Source of the DNA: Galbibacter marinus
Lineage (GTDB): Bacteria; Bacteroidota; Bacteroidia; Flavobacteriales; Flavobacteriaceae
Length of the DNA stretch: 64,000 nt
NCBI RefSeq assembly: GCF_000300875.1
Contig: NZ_AMSG01000016.1
Span: 1 to 64,000 of the forward strand
Reading direction: 5' to 3'
Part shown: positions 26,040 through 35,558 of the stretch, one piece after another
Layout of the letters: every line of letters starts with the position of its first letter
How positions within the stretch are numbered: position 1 is the stretch's first letter
Translations under genes and position numbers: made by a program
Notes under the pieces: generated by a model
The model's database searches: none
Told to the model about the DNA's origin: nothing
Seen by the model: the letters and a program-made list of their open reading frames with translations, nothing else

Positions 26040-28853
26040 ATGGATAAGTATTCCTTTTTAAATGCGGCAAATACCGCTTTTTTTGCGGATTTGTATGATC
26101 AATATTTAATCAATCCAGACAGTGTAGAGCCCAGTTGGAGGGCTTTTTTTCAAGGGTTTGATTTTGGAATGGAAAGTGTAGATTCAGAAGACTTTGAATC
26201 CATAAATGGAAGTGAGCTTATCACTGTTGGTATCCCCGGCTCTGATAGGAAAATTGAAGTTCCTCAAGATGTGTATAAGGAATTTCAAGTTGTTAGGCTC
26301 ATCGACGGTTACAGAAGCAGAGGCCATTTGTTTACAAAAACTAACCCTGTAAGAGATCGTCGAAAATACTTCCCATCTTTAGCCCTAGAGACTTTTGGAT
26401 TGGATAAATCAGACCTCGATGTGGTCTTTAATGCTGGCGAGATTCTCGGAATAGGCCCCTCGAGCCTTAAAAAAATTATAGAACATTTAGAAGCCATATA
26501 TTGTGATGCCATCGGTATTGAGTATATGTATATTCGTAACCCTGAAAGAGTACAGTGGATTCAAGAGTGGCTAAATGTTAATGATAATCACCCCACATAC
26601 GACACGGATGAAAAGAAGAATATTCTTAGAAAGCTAAACGAAGCGGTTTCTTTTGAGGCTTTTCTTCACACCAAATACGTCGGTCAGAAGCGATTCTCCT
26701 TAGAAGGAAATGAATCTCTTATACCAGCCTTAGATAAATTGATGGAAAAAGCGTCCGATATGGGTGTTGAGCAATTTGTAATGGGTATGGCGCACCGTGG
26801 AAGGTTAAACGTGTTGACCAATATCTTCGGAAAGGCAGCAAAGGATATCTTTAGTGAATTCGAAGGAAAAGATTACGAACAACAGGTTTTTGACGGAGAC
26901 GTAAAATATCACTTGGGTTGGACTAGTGATAGAAAAACGGATAACGGCAAAAAAATAAATATGAACATTGCACCCAATCCATCACATCTTGAAACGGTAG
27001 GTGCAGTAGTTGAAGGTATCACAAGAGCTAAACAAGACAGACACTTTAGAGATGATTATTCTAAGGTGCTTCCCATTGTTGTTCACGGGGATGCCGCCAT
27101 TGCTGGTCAAGGTATTGCTTATGAAGTGGTACAAATGGCTCAGCTCGATGGCTATAAAACTGGCGGTACTATTCATATAGTAGTAAACAACCAAATTGGT
27201 TTTACAACCAATTATTTGGATGGACGTTCTTCAACTTATTGTACCGATGTTGGAAAAGTAACGCTTTCTCCAGTACTTCATGTCAATGCAGATGATGCCG
27301 AAGCGGTGGTCCATGCTGCTACTTTTGCCTTGGATTATCGCATGCGATTCCAAAGGGATGTCTTTATAGATTTATTGGGATATAGAAAGTACGGTCACAA
27401 CGAAGGTGATGAACCTAGATTTACGCAACCCAAATTGTATAAGGCTATTGCTAAGCATAAAAATCCTAGAGAGATCTATGCGAAAAAGTTGATCGATCAA
27501 GGAGTAATCGATGCCCAGTACGTTAAGAAATTGGAGACGGATTATAAAGCGATTTTAGAGGAAGAACTTGAGGATTCTAGAAAAGAGCAAAATACTGTAA
27601 TCACTCCTTTTATGCAGGACGAATGGAAAGGATTCGTGCCAGCTCAGGAGGATCAGATGTTGGCTACAATAGACACTTCATATTCAAGAGAAAAACTAGA
27701 ACAATTAGCTACGAAGATCACCACCTTACCTGAGGATAAAAAATTCTTGCGTAAAATTGAAAGGTTGGTAGGGGAGCGAAACAAAATGTTTTTCGAGACC
27801 GATAAGTTGGACTGGGCAATGGGAGAGTTATTGGCCTACGCTTCGTTGCTTGAAGAAGGCTTTGCTGTTCGATTCTCGGGACAAGATGTTGAAAGAGGAA
27901 CGTTTTCTCACCGTCATGCCGTTATTAAGGTGGAGGACTCGGAAGAAGAAATTGTATTATTAAATAAATTAGATGAGCATCAGAATGCACATTTTGATGT
28001 GTATAATTCTTTATTATCAGAATATGGAGTTGTAGGCTTTGATTATGGTTATGCAATGGCATCTCCTAATACACTTACAATTTGGGAAGCTCAATTTGGT
28101 GACTTTAGTAATGGAGCACAAATAATGATCGACCAGTATATTTCATCAGCTGAGGATAAATGGAAATTACAAAATGGATTAGTGATGCTTCTACCTCATG
28201 GCTATGAAGGACAAGGGGCAGAACACTCATCGGCACGTATGGAAAGATATCTGCAGTTATGTGCTAAGGATAATATGTTCGTAGCGGATTGTACTACCCC
28301 TGCCAACTTATTTCATTTACTTAGAAGACAAATGAAGGTTAATTTTAGAAAACCTTTAATTGTATTTACTCCTAAGAGTTTATTGAGGCATCCAAAGGCT
28401 GTTTCTACAGTAGATGAATTTGTAAATGGTGGTTTCCAAACTGTAATTGACGATGCTGAAGCGGATGTAAAGAAAATTAAATCCGTAGTGCTTTGTACTG
28501 GAAAATTCTATTACGATCTTTTAGATGCTAAAATTGAGCGTAAACGTTCAGATGTCGCTTTGGTGAGATTAGAACAATTGTTCCCTCTACCTGTTGAGAA
28601 AATCAAGGAGGTATTGGCAAAATACACCAATGCTAAGGAAGTAGTTTGGGCTCAAGAAGAACCTAGAAATATGGGAGCTTGGAGTCACTTGCTATTGCAT
28701 TTTGAAGAGGCGAGAAATTTCAGAGTTGCCTCTAGAAGATTCTACGCCGCCCCAGCTGCTGGAAGCACCACAAGGAGTAAACGTAGACATGCACAAGTGA
28801 TTGATTATGTCTTTGATAAAACCAAAGACAATATGGTTCGCAAACCAAAATAA
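26040..28853 (+). CDS. sucA: 2-oxoglutarate dehydrogenase E1 component
   Basis: This 937-residue thiamine-diphosphate enzyme decarboxylates 2-oxoglutarate in the citric acid cycle. The N-terminus (FLNAANTAFFADLYDQYLINPDSVEPSW split across residues 4-32) is the E1o targeting helix that contacts the E2 core. The ThDP region contains HGDAAIAGQG and NNQIGFTT; YRKYGHNEGDEPRFTQP is the family block. The C-terminal transketolase-like half has LLPHGYEGQGAEHSSAR. Length is standard. sucB follows 63 bases downstream in the same operon; the lipoamide dehydrogenase gene is not in the window. Confidence 0.97.
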   Translation: MDKYSFLNAANTAFFADLYDQYLINPDSVEPSWRAFFQGFDFGMESVDSEDFESINGSELITVGIPGSDRKIEVPQDVYKEFQVVRLIDGYRSRGHLFTKTNPVRDRRKYFPSLALETFGLDKSDLDVVFNAGEILGIGPSSLKKIIEHLEAIYCDAIGIEYMYIRNPERVQWIQEWLNVNDNHPTYDTDEKKNILRKLNEAVSFEAFLHTKYVGQKRFSLEGNESLIPALDKLMEKASDMGVEQFVMGMAHRGRLNVLTNIFGKAAKDIFSEFEGKDYEQQVFDGDVKYHLGWTSDRKTDNGKKINMNIAPNPSHLETVGAVVEGITRAKQDRHFRDDYSKVLPIVVHGDAAIAGQGIAYEVVQMAQLDGYKTGGTIHIVVNNQIGFTTNYLDGRSSTYCTDVGKVTLSPVLHVNADDAEAVVHAATFALDYRMRFQRDVFIDLLGYRKYGHNEGDEPRFTQPKLYKAIAKHKNPREIYAKKLIDQGVIDAQYVKKLETDYKAILEEELEDSRKEQNTVITPFMQDEWKGFVPAQEDQMLATIDTSYSREKLEQLATKITTLPEDKKFLRKIERLVGERNKMFFETDKLDWAMGELLAYASLLEEGFAVRFSGQDVERGTFSHRHAVIKVEDSEEEIVLLNKLDEHQNAHFDVYNSLLSEYGVVGFDYGYAMASPNTLTIWEAQFGDFSNGAQIMIDQYISSAEDKWKLQNGLVMLLPHGYEGQGAEHSSARMERYLQLCAKDNMFVADCTTPANLFHLLRRQMKVNFRKPLIVFTPKSLLRHPKAVSTVDEFVNGGFQTVIDDAEADVKKIKSVVLCTGKFYYDLLDAKIERKRSDVALVRLEQLFPLPVEKIKEVLAKYTNAKEVVWAQEEPRNMGAWSHLLLHFEEARNFRVASRRFYAAPAAGSTTRSKRRHAQVIDYVFDKTKDNMVRKPK

Positions 28854-28916
28854 GATTATATTTACATAGTAAAACTGGTATAAAAGACTAAAAAAATAAA
28901 ACTAAATTAAGGAACA

Positions 28917-30143
28917 ATGGTTTTAGAAATGAAAGTGCCCTCACCAGGGGAATCCATTACAGAAGTAGAGATTGCAGAATGGTTAGTTCAGGACGGGGAT
29001 TATGTTGAAAAAGATCAAGCTATCGCTGAGGTTGACTCAGATAAAGCAACTCTAGAATTACCTGCCGAAGCAAGTGGTGTTATTACATTAAAAGCTGAAG
29101 AAGGCGACGCAGTAGCTGTTGGAGAAGTAGTTTGTTTAATCGACACTTCGGCTGCCAAACCAGAGGGTGATGCACCTAAAAAAGAAAATAAGGAAGAATC
29201 AAAACCTGAGCTTCCAAAAGAAGAGAAAAAAGAAGTAGAAAAACCAGCTGCTAAACCAGAGACTTATGCAAGCGGAACTGCTAGTCCTGCTGCTAAAAAA
29301 GTTCTTAGTGAAAAAGGAATCGATCCAAAGGATGTTAAAGGTACTGGTAAAGACGGAAGGATCACCAAGGAAGATGCCGTAAATGCAGTGCCTTCTATGG
29401 GTACTCCTGGTTCGGCAAGTCGTACTTCCTCTCGCACGAAACTTTCCATGTTACGTAGAAAGGTAGCAGAGCGTCTAGTTTCGGTAAAAAATGAGACTGC
29501 GATGTTGACTACTTTTAATGAAGTGGACATGAGTCCTATATTCCAATTGAGAGATCAGTATAAGGAGGAATTTAAATCTAAGCATAATGTTGGTCTAGGC
29601 TTTATGAGTTTTTTCACCAAAGCTGTGGTGAGAGCCTTAGAGCAATTCCCAGCGGTCAACTCCATGATTGACGGAAAAGAAATGGTAAGCTATGACTTCA
29701 GTGATATTAGCATCGCCGTATCTGGTCCTAAAGGGCTTATGGTTCCAGTGGTACGAAATGCTGAGAATTTGAGTTTCAGAGGAATTGAAGCGGAAATTAA
29801 AAGATTGGCATTACGCGTAAGAGATGGTGAGATTACTGTAGACGAAATGACTGGAGGAACCTTTACCATTACAAACGGCGGAGTGTTTGGTTCTATGCTT
29901 TCAACACCAATTATCAATCCACCTCAAAGCGCGATTCTTGGAATGCATAATATAGTTGAGCGTCCGATTGTAAGAGATGGTGCTATTGCTATTGCTCCTA
30001 TTATGTATGTAGCCTTATCTTATGATCACAGAATTATTGATGGGAAAGAATCGGTAGGATTTTTAGTAGCTGTTAAAGAAGCTTTAGAAAATCCAGAAGA
30101 ACTTCTTATGGATAACAATGTTAAAAAAGCATTGGAGTTATAA
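28917..30143 (+). CDS. sucB: Dihydrolipoyllysine succinyltransferase, 2-oxoglutarate dehydrogenase E2
   Basis: The 408-residue protein has one lipoyl domain (about 2-76, lipoylated K43 in VDSDKATLELPAE), a Lys/Glu/Pro-rich linker (about 80-115), a peripheral subunit-binding domain (about 120-155, ASPAAKKVLSEKGID) and a catalytic acyltransferase domain. The active-site motif is H371-x3-D375 in SYDHRIIDG. It transfers the succinyl group from E1 to CoA. It is the second gene of the sucAB operon, ended by a strong hairpin. Confidence 0.97.
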   Translation: MVLEMKVPSPGESITEVEIAEWLVQDGDYVEKDQAIAEVDSDKATLELPAEASGVITLKAEEGDAVAVGEVVCLIDTSAAKPEGDAPKKENKEESKPELPKEEKKEVEKPAAKPETYASGTASPAAKKVLSEKGIDPKDVKGTGKDGRITKEDAVNAVPSMGTPGSASRTSSRTKLSMLRRKVAERLVSVKNETAMLTTFNEVDMSPIFQLRDQYKEEFKSKHNVGLGFMSFFTKAVVRALEQFPAVNSMIDGKEMVSYDFSDISIAVSGPKGLMVPVVRNAENLSFRGIEAEIKRLALRVRDGEITVDEMTGGTFTITNGGVFGSMLSTPIINPPQSAILGMHNIVERPIVRDGAIAIAPIMYVALSYDHRIIDGKESVGFLVAVKEALENPEELLMDNNVKKALEL

Positions 30144-30186
30144 GGACTTAAATTAATAATTAATCTATAAACGGTTAATACAATAT

Positions 30187-30229
30187 AAAAACGCCCAGTG
30201 CTACTTGTAAATTGCAGTCTGGGCGTTTT
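30187..30229 (+). terminator. Terminator of sucAB
   Basis: AACGCCCAG and CTGGGCGTT form a perfect 9-base stem with a 20-base loop, followed by TTA. The A run on the other side could make it work for the small minus-strand gene as well. Confidence 0.8.
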
Positions 30230-30267
30230 AACTTTAGTAGGCCAGTGAATTGATTAGTTGTTAAGTT

Positions 30268-30399
30268 TCACAGTATAAAAAGTAGTAGAATATTGATTAG
30301 TAATGTTATAATAATCAAACATACTATACTGCTAGTGAGAATCCGTTCTTGTTGTCGGTTAATGAGGAGGTGGTGTTGATCGGCTGTTGTCTTCATCAT
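30268..30399 (-). CDS. Small single-pass membrane protein, 43 residues
   Basis: The minus strand encodes a polar N-terminus (MMKTTADQHHLLINRQQERI) followed by about 20 hydrophobic residues (SIVCLIIITLLINILLLFIL) and a stop, the layout of a bacterial one-pass membrane protein. TAGATTTG on the minus strand (30432-30439) fits the Bacteroidota -7 element and would give a leader of about 25 bases. The sucAB hairpin lies just past the stop. I know no family for it. The gene is below usual size cut-offs and may be missing from automatic annotation. Confidence 0.5.
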   Translation of the reverse strand: MMKTTADQHHLLINRQQERILTSSIVCLIIITLLINILLLFIL

Positions 30400-30557
30400 T
30401 TGTTTTTTAATTTGCTGGTGTAAAATTGCAACAAATCTAATAGAGAGTCAACAGGGAAAATCACCCTATTTTAAAGGGGTGTTTGCTAAAGTTTAAGAAA
30501 ATTTACGACCCTACCCCTTGTTTTAGAAATAAAATCTTGAAAAAAGCAATTGTGTTT

Positions 30558-30998
30558 TTATGGTTTTAAAAAAACTGCTTTTTTGTGATAATCGATCACG
30601 GCTTTGGATTTTTTTAAAATATCCGCCCCTATAATTCCATGAACAGGGAGCGCATCATGTCTGGTAAGCGCATCGTTGACATGGGAAAGATCGAAAAGTA
30701 CAATTTTGATTTTTTTATGGAACCATTCGGATATTTCAATGCTATTTTTCTTAGAAATTTGAGTGAGCATATTTGAAGCGCCAGCTCCCGAAGCTTTTAT
30801 CTCAGATTCTTGGGTTCTAAGTTTAAAATGCTCAATACTATCCAAACCGATACAAGTGCTCGATGCTCCAGTATCGAGAATAAATCTACCTTCTATGCCG
30901 TTTATTTTTGCTTCAATTTCCAAATGATTTGTTTTGGTGACAGATAGGGGGACTCTTATATATCCTTTGTCCTTTAGGAATTTTTTCAAACTCTGCAT
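30558..30998 (-). CDS. Retropepsin-like aspartic protease
   Basis: The 146-residue protein has the single-domain retropepsin layout: catalytic D42-T-G in FILDTGASSTCI, and the second hydrophobic-hydrophobic-Gly motif HGIIGADIL near the C-terminus. Members form dimers so that two DTG loops make one active site. No signal peptide is seen, so it is probably cytoplasmic. The start lies 51 bases from divergent tatD, with closely packed promoters between. The substrate is unknown. Confidence 0.85.
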   Translation of the reverse strand: MQSLKKFLKDKGYIRVPLSVTKTNHLEIEAKINGIEGRFILDTGASSTCIGLDSIEHFKLRTQESEIKASGAGASNMLTQISKKNSIEISEWFHKKIKIVLFDLSHVNDALTRHDALPVHGIIGADILKKSKAVIDYHKKAVFLKP

Positions 30999-31015
30999 TG
31001 AAATCTAATTTTATA

Positions 31016-31045
31016 CAAATATAGCCGTTTAAACTATTACTTTTG
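31016..31045. promoter_or_regulatory. Back-to-back promoters of the protease gene and tatD
   Basis: On the minus strand TATATTTG (31016-31023) and on the plus strand TACTTTTG (31038-31045) both fit TAnnTTTG. They are 14 bases apart and point away from each other. Transcription from the plus one would begin about at the tatD ATG (31050), implying a leaderless or nearly leaderless message. Confidence 0.5.
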
Positions 31046-31049
31046 CAGC

Positions 31050-31817
31050 ATGATTTTAACAGATACGCATACCCATTTATATAGTGAAGCCTTTAATGAG
31101 GATAGAGATGAAATGATCCAACGTGCTTTAGACCTTGGTATTAAACGCTTTTTTATCCCCGCGATTGACTCTAACTATAATCAGGCTATGTTTGATTTAA
31201 AAAAGCGCTATCCAGAGAATGTTCACTTAATGTCAGGACTTCATCCTACCCATGTCAAGGAAAATTATCAGCAGGAACTCGACATTGTAAAGCAACTATT
31301 GACCAAACATTCTTTTGTAGCTATTGGGGAAATTGGAATCGATCTATATTGGGATAAAACATTTTTAAAACAACAGCAATTCGCCTTTAGAGAACAAATA
31401 AAATTAGCCAAACTCTATCAACTGCCAATAGTAATCCATTGCAGAGATGCATTTGATGAGGTTTTTGAAGTTTTGGAAATGGAAAAAGGGGAGGATTTAT
31501 TTGGGATCTTTCACTGTTTTACAGGAACACTCGAGCAGGCTAAACAGGCCCTTTCATTTCAAATGAAGTTAGGGATTGGTGGGGTGGCTACCTTTAAAAA
31601 TGGTAAAATTGATCAATTTTTGGATCAAATAGATATTTCAAATATTGTTTTAGAAACAGACGCTCCTTATTTAGCACCAGCTCCATATAGAGGAAAACGC
31701 AACGAGAGTGCCTATTTAATGGAGGTGGCAGCGAAGTTAGCTACCATTTATCAAATACCCATTGAGCAGGTTGCTGAGATAACTACCCAGAACTCCAAAC
31801 AAGTTTTTGGAGTTTAA
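31050..31817 (+). CDS. TatD-family metal-dependent DNase/hydrolase
   Basis: The 255-residue TIM-barrel hydrolase has the metal-binding HTHLYSEAF (H7, H9), GEIGIDLYWD, HCRDAF and ETDAPYLAP motifs in the usual order. TatD enzymes are 3'-5' DNases or related nucleases of the cytoplasm. Length is typical. It heads a plus-strand run with the acyltransferase and ansA. TatD or the paralogues YcfH and YjjV cannot be told apart here. Confidence 0.92.
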   Translation: MILTDTHTHLYSEAFNEDRDEMIQRALDLGIKRFFIPAIDSNYNQAMFDLKKRYPENVHLMSGLHPTHVKENYQQELDIVKQLLTKHSFVAIGEIGIDLYWDKTFLKQQQFAFREQIKLAKLYQLPIVIHCRDAFDEVFEVLEMEKGEDLFGIFHCFTGTLEQAKQALSFQMKLGIGGVATFKNGKIDQFLDQIDISNIVLETDAPYLAPAPYRGKRNESAYLMEVAAKLATIYQIPIEQVAEITTQNSKQVFGV

Positions 31818-31876
31818 TGTTTGTTTGAAAGTTTAATGGACTAAATTTTGTTCCTTTGTCAAAAAGTTAAGCAGAA

Positions 31877-33007
31877 GTGATTACTATTGATGATATTCGG
31901 CCTTATTTAGATGCCGAGGTAAATGCCGCACTTGAAAAAGGGTTGAGTCATCCTATGATTCAGACCTTATTACAATTTACATTCCCAGATAAGTCTTGGG
32001 ATGAAATTGCTGTATTAGTGCGCTCCTGTAACTCTATACAAGACTTCCAATCTAAAGTTATATATTCTAGTGTACGAACTGTTATTGAAAAAAGTTCTGA
32101 AGGCTTTACAACCTCAGGCTTCGATAAATTAGATCCGAATCAGACGTATCTGTATATAAGTAACCACCGTGATATTATACTTGATACCTCCCTGCTGAAT
32201 GTTGCTCTATTAGAGCACCAGAAAATTATGACTGCATCCGCTATTGGTAATAATCTGGTTAAGAAACCATTTCTACTAGAGCTAGCAAAGTTAAATCGGA
32301 GTTTTCTTATCATGAGAGATCTTCCTCCTAGAGAAATGCTAAAGGCCTCCAAAATGGTTTCTCAGTATATTGGAGATCTTTTGCATAAACAAAACAGGTC
32401 TGTGTGGATTGCACAAAGAGAAGGCCGTACCAAAGATGGCAATGACCTTACTCAACAAGGTGTTCTTAAAATGATTGCATTAGCACATAATGGTCAATCA
32501 GTAATGGAATATTTTAAAAGCTTAAAGATCGTTCCCGTTTCGATATCTTATGAGTTTGATCCTACTGATGTGTTGAAGATTCCTGAATTGATGGCCAAAC
32601 ATCACGATATAGAATATGTAAAGTCCAATAATGAAGATTTCAACAGTATTTTAAAAGGGGTTACAGGACAAAAAAAGAGAATTCATATAGCGGCTGGTTC
32701 TGTAATGGAAACTGAACTAGATGCTATTGGTCAAAGTGGAGAGACCTTAAATAGGCAATATCAGTTGTTGGCAGAGCGAATCGATCAACAAATTCATAAA
32801 AATTACCACCTATGGCCATCCAATTTCATTGCCTATGATATGTTGCATAAGGTCGAGACCTTTAAAGAACGTTATAGTAAAAAGGAAATGCGCCAATTCC
32901 AAAGAAGAATCCATAGGCGCGTGGAGGAAAATAATGAAATAGCTCTACATAATTTTTTACTTATGTATGCTAATCCAGTAGTGAATCAATTAAAGGTGAA
33001 ATCATGA
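31877..33007 (+). CDS. PlsC/PlsB-like glycerolphosphate acyltransferase
   Basis: The start is GTG 31877, giving 376 residues. The acyltransferase domain contains SNHRDIILD (95-103) as block I and QREGRTKDGND (a GPAT-type block III). The spacing H97 to D103 is one residue longer than the usual HX4D. Members esterify fatty acyl chains to glycerol-3-phosphate or lysophosphatidate at the inner membrane. About 65 residues precede the domain and about 160 follow it, longer than simple PlsC proteins. The gene overlaps ansA by four bases (ATGA), so they are probably translated together. Confidence 0.8.
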   Translation: MITIDDIRPYLDAEVNAALEKGLSHPMIQTLLQFTFPDKSWDEIAVLVRSCNSIQDFQSKVIYSSVRTVIEKSSEGFTTSGFDKLDPNQTYLYISNHRDIILDTSLLNVALLEHQKIMTASAIGNNLVKKPFLLELAKLNRSFLIMRDLPPREMLKASKMVSQYIGDLLHKQNRSVWIAQREGRTKDGNDLTQQGVLKMIALAHNGQSVMEYFKSLKIVPVSISYEFDPTDVLKIPELMAKHHDIEYVKSNNEDFNSILKGVTGQKKRIHIAAGSVMETELDAIGQSGETLNRQYQLLAERIDQQIHKNYHLWPSNFIAYDMLHKVETFKERYSKKEMRQFQRRIHRRVEENNEIALHNFLLMYANPVVNQLKVKS

Positions 33008-34023
33008 ATCCTAAAATTCTGTTGATATATACGGGAGGAACCATTGGTATGGTGAAGGACTTTGAGACAGGGGAACTTCGCGCTTTTGATTTTGACCAAT
33101 TATTAAGTAGAATTCCTGAGCTTACCCAATTGGATTGTGAGATTCATAGCATGTCCTTTGAGTCACCCATTGATTCATCGGATATGAATCCAGATTGCTG
33201 GGTGAAAATAGCAGAGACAATAGAAGGAAATTACGATCAGTTTGATGGGTTTGTGGTGTTGCATGGCAGTGATACGATGAGTTATTCTTCTTCTGCATTA
33301 AGTTTTATGTTAGAGAATTTATCGAAGCCTGTGATTTTTACCGGCTCACAACTCCCTATTGGAGATTTGCGAACTGATGCAAAGGAGAATCTAATTACCT
33401 CTATTCAAATTGCCTCTTTACAGAACAAGGGGGAAGCTGTCATAAAAGAGGTTTGCTTATATTTTGAATACAAGTTATATCGAGCTAATCGTACCACAAA
33501 AATTAACGCAGAACATTTTCAGGCGTTTACCTCATTGAATTATCCCACCCTTGTTGAGAGTGGGGTACATTTAAAAGTTCATAAGGAGTATTTGTTTAAA
33601 CCAAAGAAAAAGCAATTAAAAGTTCATAAAAATTTGGATCCTAATATTGCATTAATAAAATTATTTCCTGGAATAACCGAAAATACTCTTAATTGTGTTT
33701 TGACCAATCCAAAAGTTAAAGCAATAATATTGGAGACTTATGGAGCTGGCAATGCTCCAACCGCAAAATGGTTTGAAAAAGCACTGAAAAATGCAGTAGA
33801 ATCGGGGAAAATAATTGTAAATGTTACACAATGTTCTGGTGGGAGTGTCATAATGGGACGTTATCAGACGAGTTCTCACCTTAAAAAAATGGGAATTATA
33901 AGCGGAAAAGACATTACAACCGAGGCTGCACTTACTAAGCTCATGTTTTTATTGGGTACTAATATTGAGTCTAAAGTGTTCAAAACCATCTATGAAGCTT
34001 CATTAAGAGGAGAAATGAGTTAA
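33004..34023 (+). CDS. ansA: Type I L-asparaginase
   Basis: The 339-residue protein has the asparaginase motif YTGGTIGMV (first catalytic Thr at about 13) and the second HGSDTMSYSSSAL (catalytic Thr-Asp pair). No signal peptide is seen, so it is the cytoplasmic type I enzyme that converts Asn to Asp and ammonia. It overlaps the upstream acyltransferase gene by four bases. No terminator is visible before tRNA-Ser. Confidence 0.93.
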   Translation: MNPKILLIYTGGTIGMVKDFETGELRAFDFDQLLSRIPELTQLDCEIHSMSFESPIDSSDMNPDCWVKIAETIEGNYDQFDGFVVLHGSDTMSYSSSALSFMLENLSKPVIFTGSQLPIGDLRTDAKENLITSIQIASLQNKGEAVIKEVCLYFEYKLYRANRTTKINAEHFQAFTSLNYPTLVESGVHLKVHKEYLFKPKKKQLKVHKNLDPNIALIKLFPGITENTLNCVLTNPKVKAIILETYGAGNAPTAKWFEKALKNAVESGKIIVNVTQCSGGSVIMGRYQTSSHLKKMGIISGKDITTEAALTKLMFLLGTNIESKVFKTIYEASLRGEMS

Positions 34024-34093
34024 AATTAACTACATATATTTTAAGAACTAAAAAAAAATTCGTTATTTGGCGCCCTAAAGCTATTGAATTCAC

Positions 34094-34181
34094 AGAGAGG
34101 TGGCCGAGTGGTCGAAGGCGCACGCCTGGAAAGTGTGTATACGTCACAAGCGTATCGAGGGTTCGAATCCCTTCCTCTCTG
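34094..34181 (+). tRNA. tRNA-Ser (anticodon GGA)
   Basis: The acceptor stem AGAGAGG/CCTCTCT encloses a D arm (GCC...GGC), anticodon stem CACGC/GTGTG with loop CTGGAAA (GGA), a long class II variable arm (TACG...CGTA) and T arm GAGGG TTCGAAT CCCTT. The long variable arm and GGA anticodon mark it as serine. The CCA end is not encoded. Confidence 0.95.
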
Positions 34182-34256
34182 CTGTAGTTTTAATGTTTAA
34201 TAACATTTTTTTTTTATATTTAACCCTATTAACGAACAAATTTAAGTTTAGAAGAA

Positions 34257-35063
34257 ATGAAAAAACTATTCTCTATTCTGGCAATCGCTGGATTATTGGC
34301 TTTTAATGCAACGACAGCCAACGCTAAGGAGTTAACTCCTGTAAGTCCTGAACAAATTTCAGAAATTGTTGCTATCGATGACGCTGCAACAGCATTCGTT
34401 CAAGATGATGCTGCTGCAACAGAAGAATCTGCTCCTGGTTTCCACCAAGTCCTGAAAGATAAATTTATTGAAGGTGGTGCAGGCTTTATGGGTATTGTAC
34501 TATTGTGTTTGATACTTGGTTTGGCTGTAGCTATCGAAAGAATTATTTTCTTGAACATGGCCTCTACAAATACTAAGAAATTAGCTCAACAAGTAGAAGA
34601 TGCGCTTGCATCTGGAGGTGTTGAAGCAGCTAAAGAGGTTTGTAGAAACACAAGAGGTCCAATTGCATCTATCTACTATCAAGGATTAGATCGTATGGAT
34701 GAAGGTGTTGAAGCAGCTGAAAAAGCAGTTGTTGCATATGGTGGAGTTCAAATGGGCCAATTGGAGAAAAACGTTTCCTGGTTGACATTATTTATCGCAA
34801 CCGCGCCGATGCTTGGTTTCATGGGTACTGTAATTGGTATGATCATGGCATTTGAGAAAATTAGTGCAGCTGGTGGTCTTGATGCATCTTTGATCGCAGG
34901 TGATATTCAGGTGGCGTTATTGACAACAGTATTTGGTCTTATCGTGGCTATTATTCTACAAGTGTTCTATAACTATATTATTGCTAAAATCGACAGCATT
35001 ATAAATAGTATGGAAGATGCTTCTATCACATTGATTGATTTGTTGGTAGATCACAAAAAATAA
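34257..35063 (+). CDS. exbB: ExbB/TolQ/MotA-family proton channel
   Basis: The 268-residue protein begins with a segment resembling a signal peptide (MKKLFSILAIAGLLAFNATTANA), then a low-complexity Ala/Asp/Glu stretch, and then the ExbB core with three membrane helices (about 77-97, 178-200, 217-240). The block WLTLFIATAPMLGFMGTVIGMI is diagnostic. ExbB with ExbD uses the proton gradient to drive TonB. The extra N-terminal part is common in Bacteroidota ExbB. It leads an operon with a small membrane protein and two ExbD proteins, the energy source for SusC-type receptors. Confidence 0.93.
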   Translation: MKKLFSILAIAGLLAFNATTANAKELTPVSPEQISEIVAIDDAATAFVQDDAAATEESAPGFHQVLKDKFIEGGAGFMGIVLLCLILGLAVAIERIIFLNMASTNTKKLAQQVEDALASGGVEAAKEVCRNTRGPIASIYYQGLDRMDEGVEAAEKAVVAYGGVQMGQLEKNVSWLTLFIATAPMLGFMGTVIGMIMAFEKISAAGGLDASLIAGDIQVALLTTVFGLIVAIILQVFYNYIIAKIDSIINSMEDASITLIDLLVDHKK

Positions 35064-35104
35064 GAATATATCACTGATTTAGAGATCAATTAAAATAAAA
35101 AATT

Positions 35105-35548
35105 ATGTATAAAATAGCTAAAATTGTAGCAATTATACTTGGAGTGATCGGCTTGGTCCTTTGGGTGATAATTGCTAGAGCTGATAGCGATGTAGTAGCA
35201 CAAACTGGAAGTAGTTCAAACAATGTAGTTGGGATGATGATAAGTTTGGGTTATTGGGCTACCATTATTGTTGCCATTGTTACATTGTTATTTTCTTTGG
35301 CAGGAATTGCGTCGGAACCTCAAAAGCTTAAAAAAGCATTAATTTCGGTTGGTGTTTTCGCAGCAGTTGTTTTAGTGAGCTACTTAATTGGAACTTCTGA
35401 AGGTTTTGATTTCGACAAAATGGCAGATAAAGGTATCGCTGTTACAGCTTCAACCGTTAAATGGGTAGATGCTGGATTATGGTCATTCTATATACTAGCC
35501 TTCATGGCGGTAGTGGCCATGATAGTAGGAGGCTTTAAAAAACAATAA
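35105..35548 (+). CDS. Membrane protein of the exbB-exbD cluster
   Basis: This 147-residue protein has four predicted membrane segments (about 5-24, 43-66, 79-96, 121-143) with short loops. I recognise no functional domain. Its position between exbB and the first exbD, with 41 and 10 base gaps, suggests it belongs to the TonB energy complex. Similar small membrane proteins occur at this place in other Flavobacteriaceae, as far as I recall. Confidence 0.75.
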   Translation: MYKIAKIVAIILGVIGLVLWVIIARADSDVVAQTGSSSNNVVGMMISLGYWATIIVAIVTLLFSLAGIASEPQKLKKALISVGVFAAVVLVSYLIGTSEGFDFDKMADKGIAVTASTVKWVDAGLWSFYILAFMAVVAMIVGGFKKQ

Positions 35549-35558
35549 ATAGGTAATT

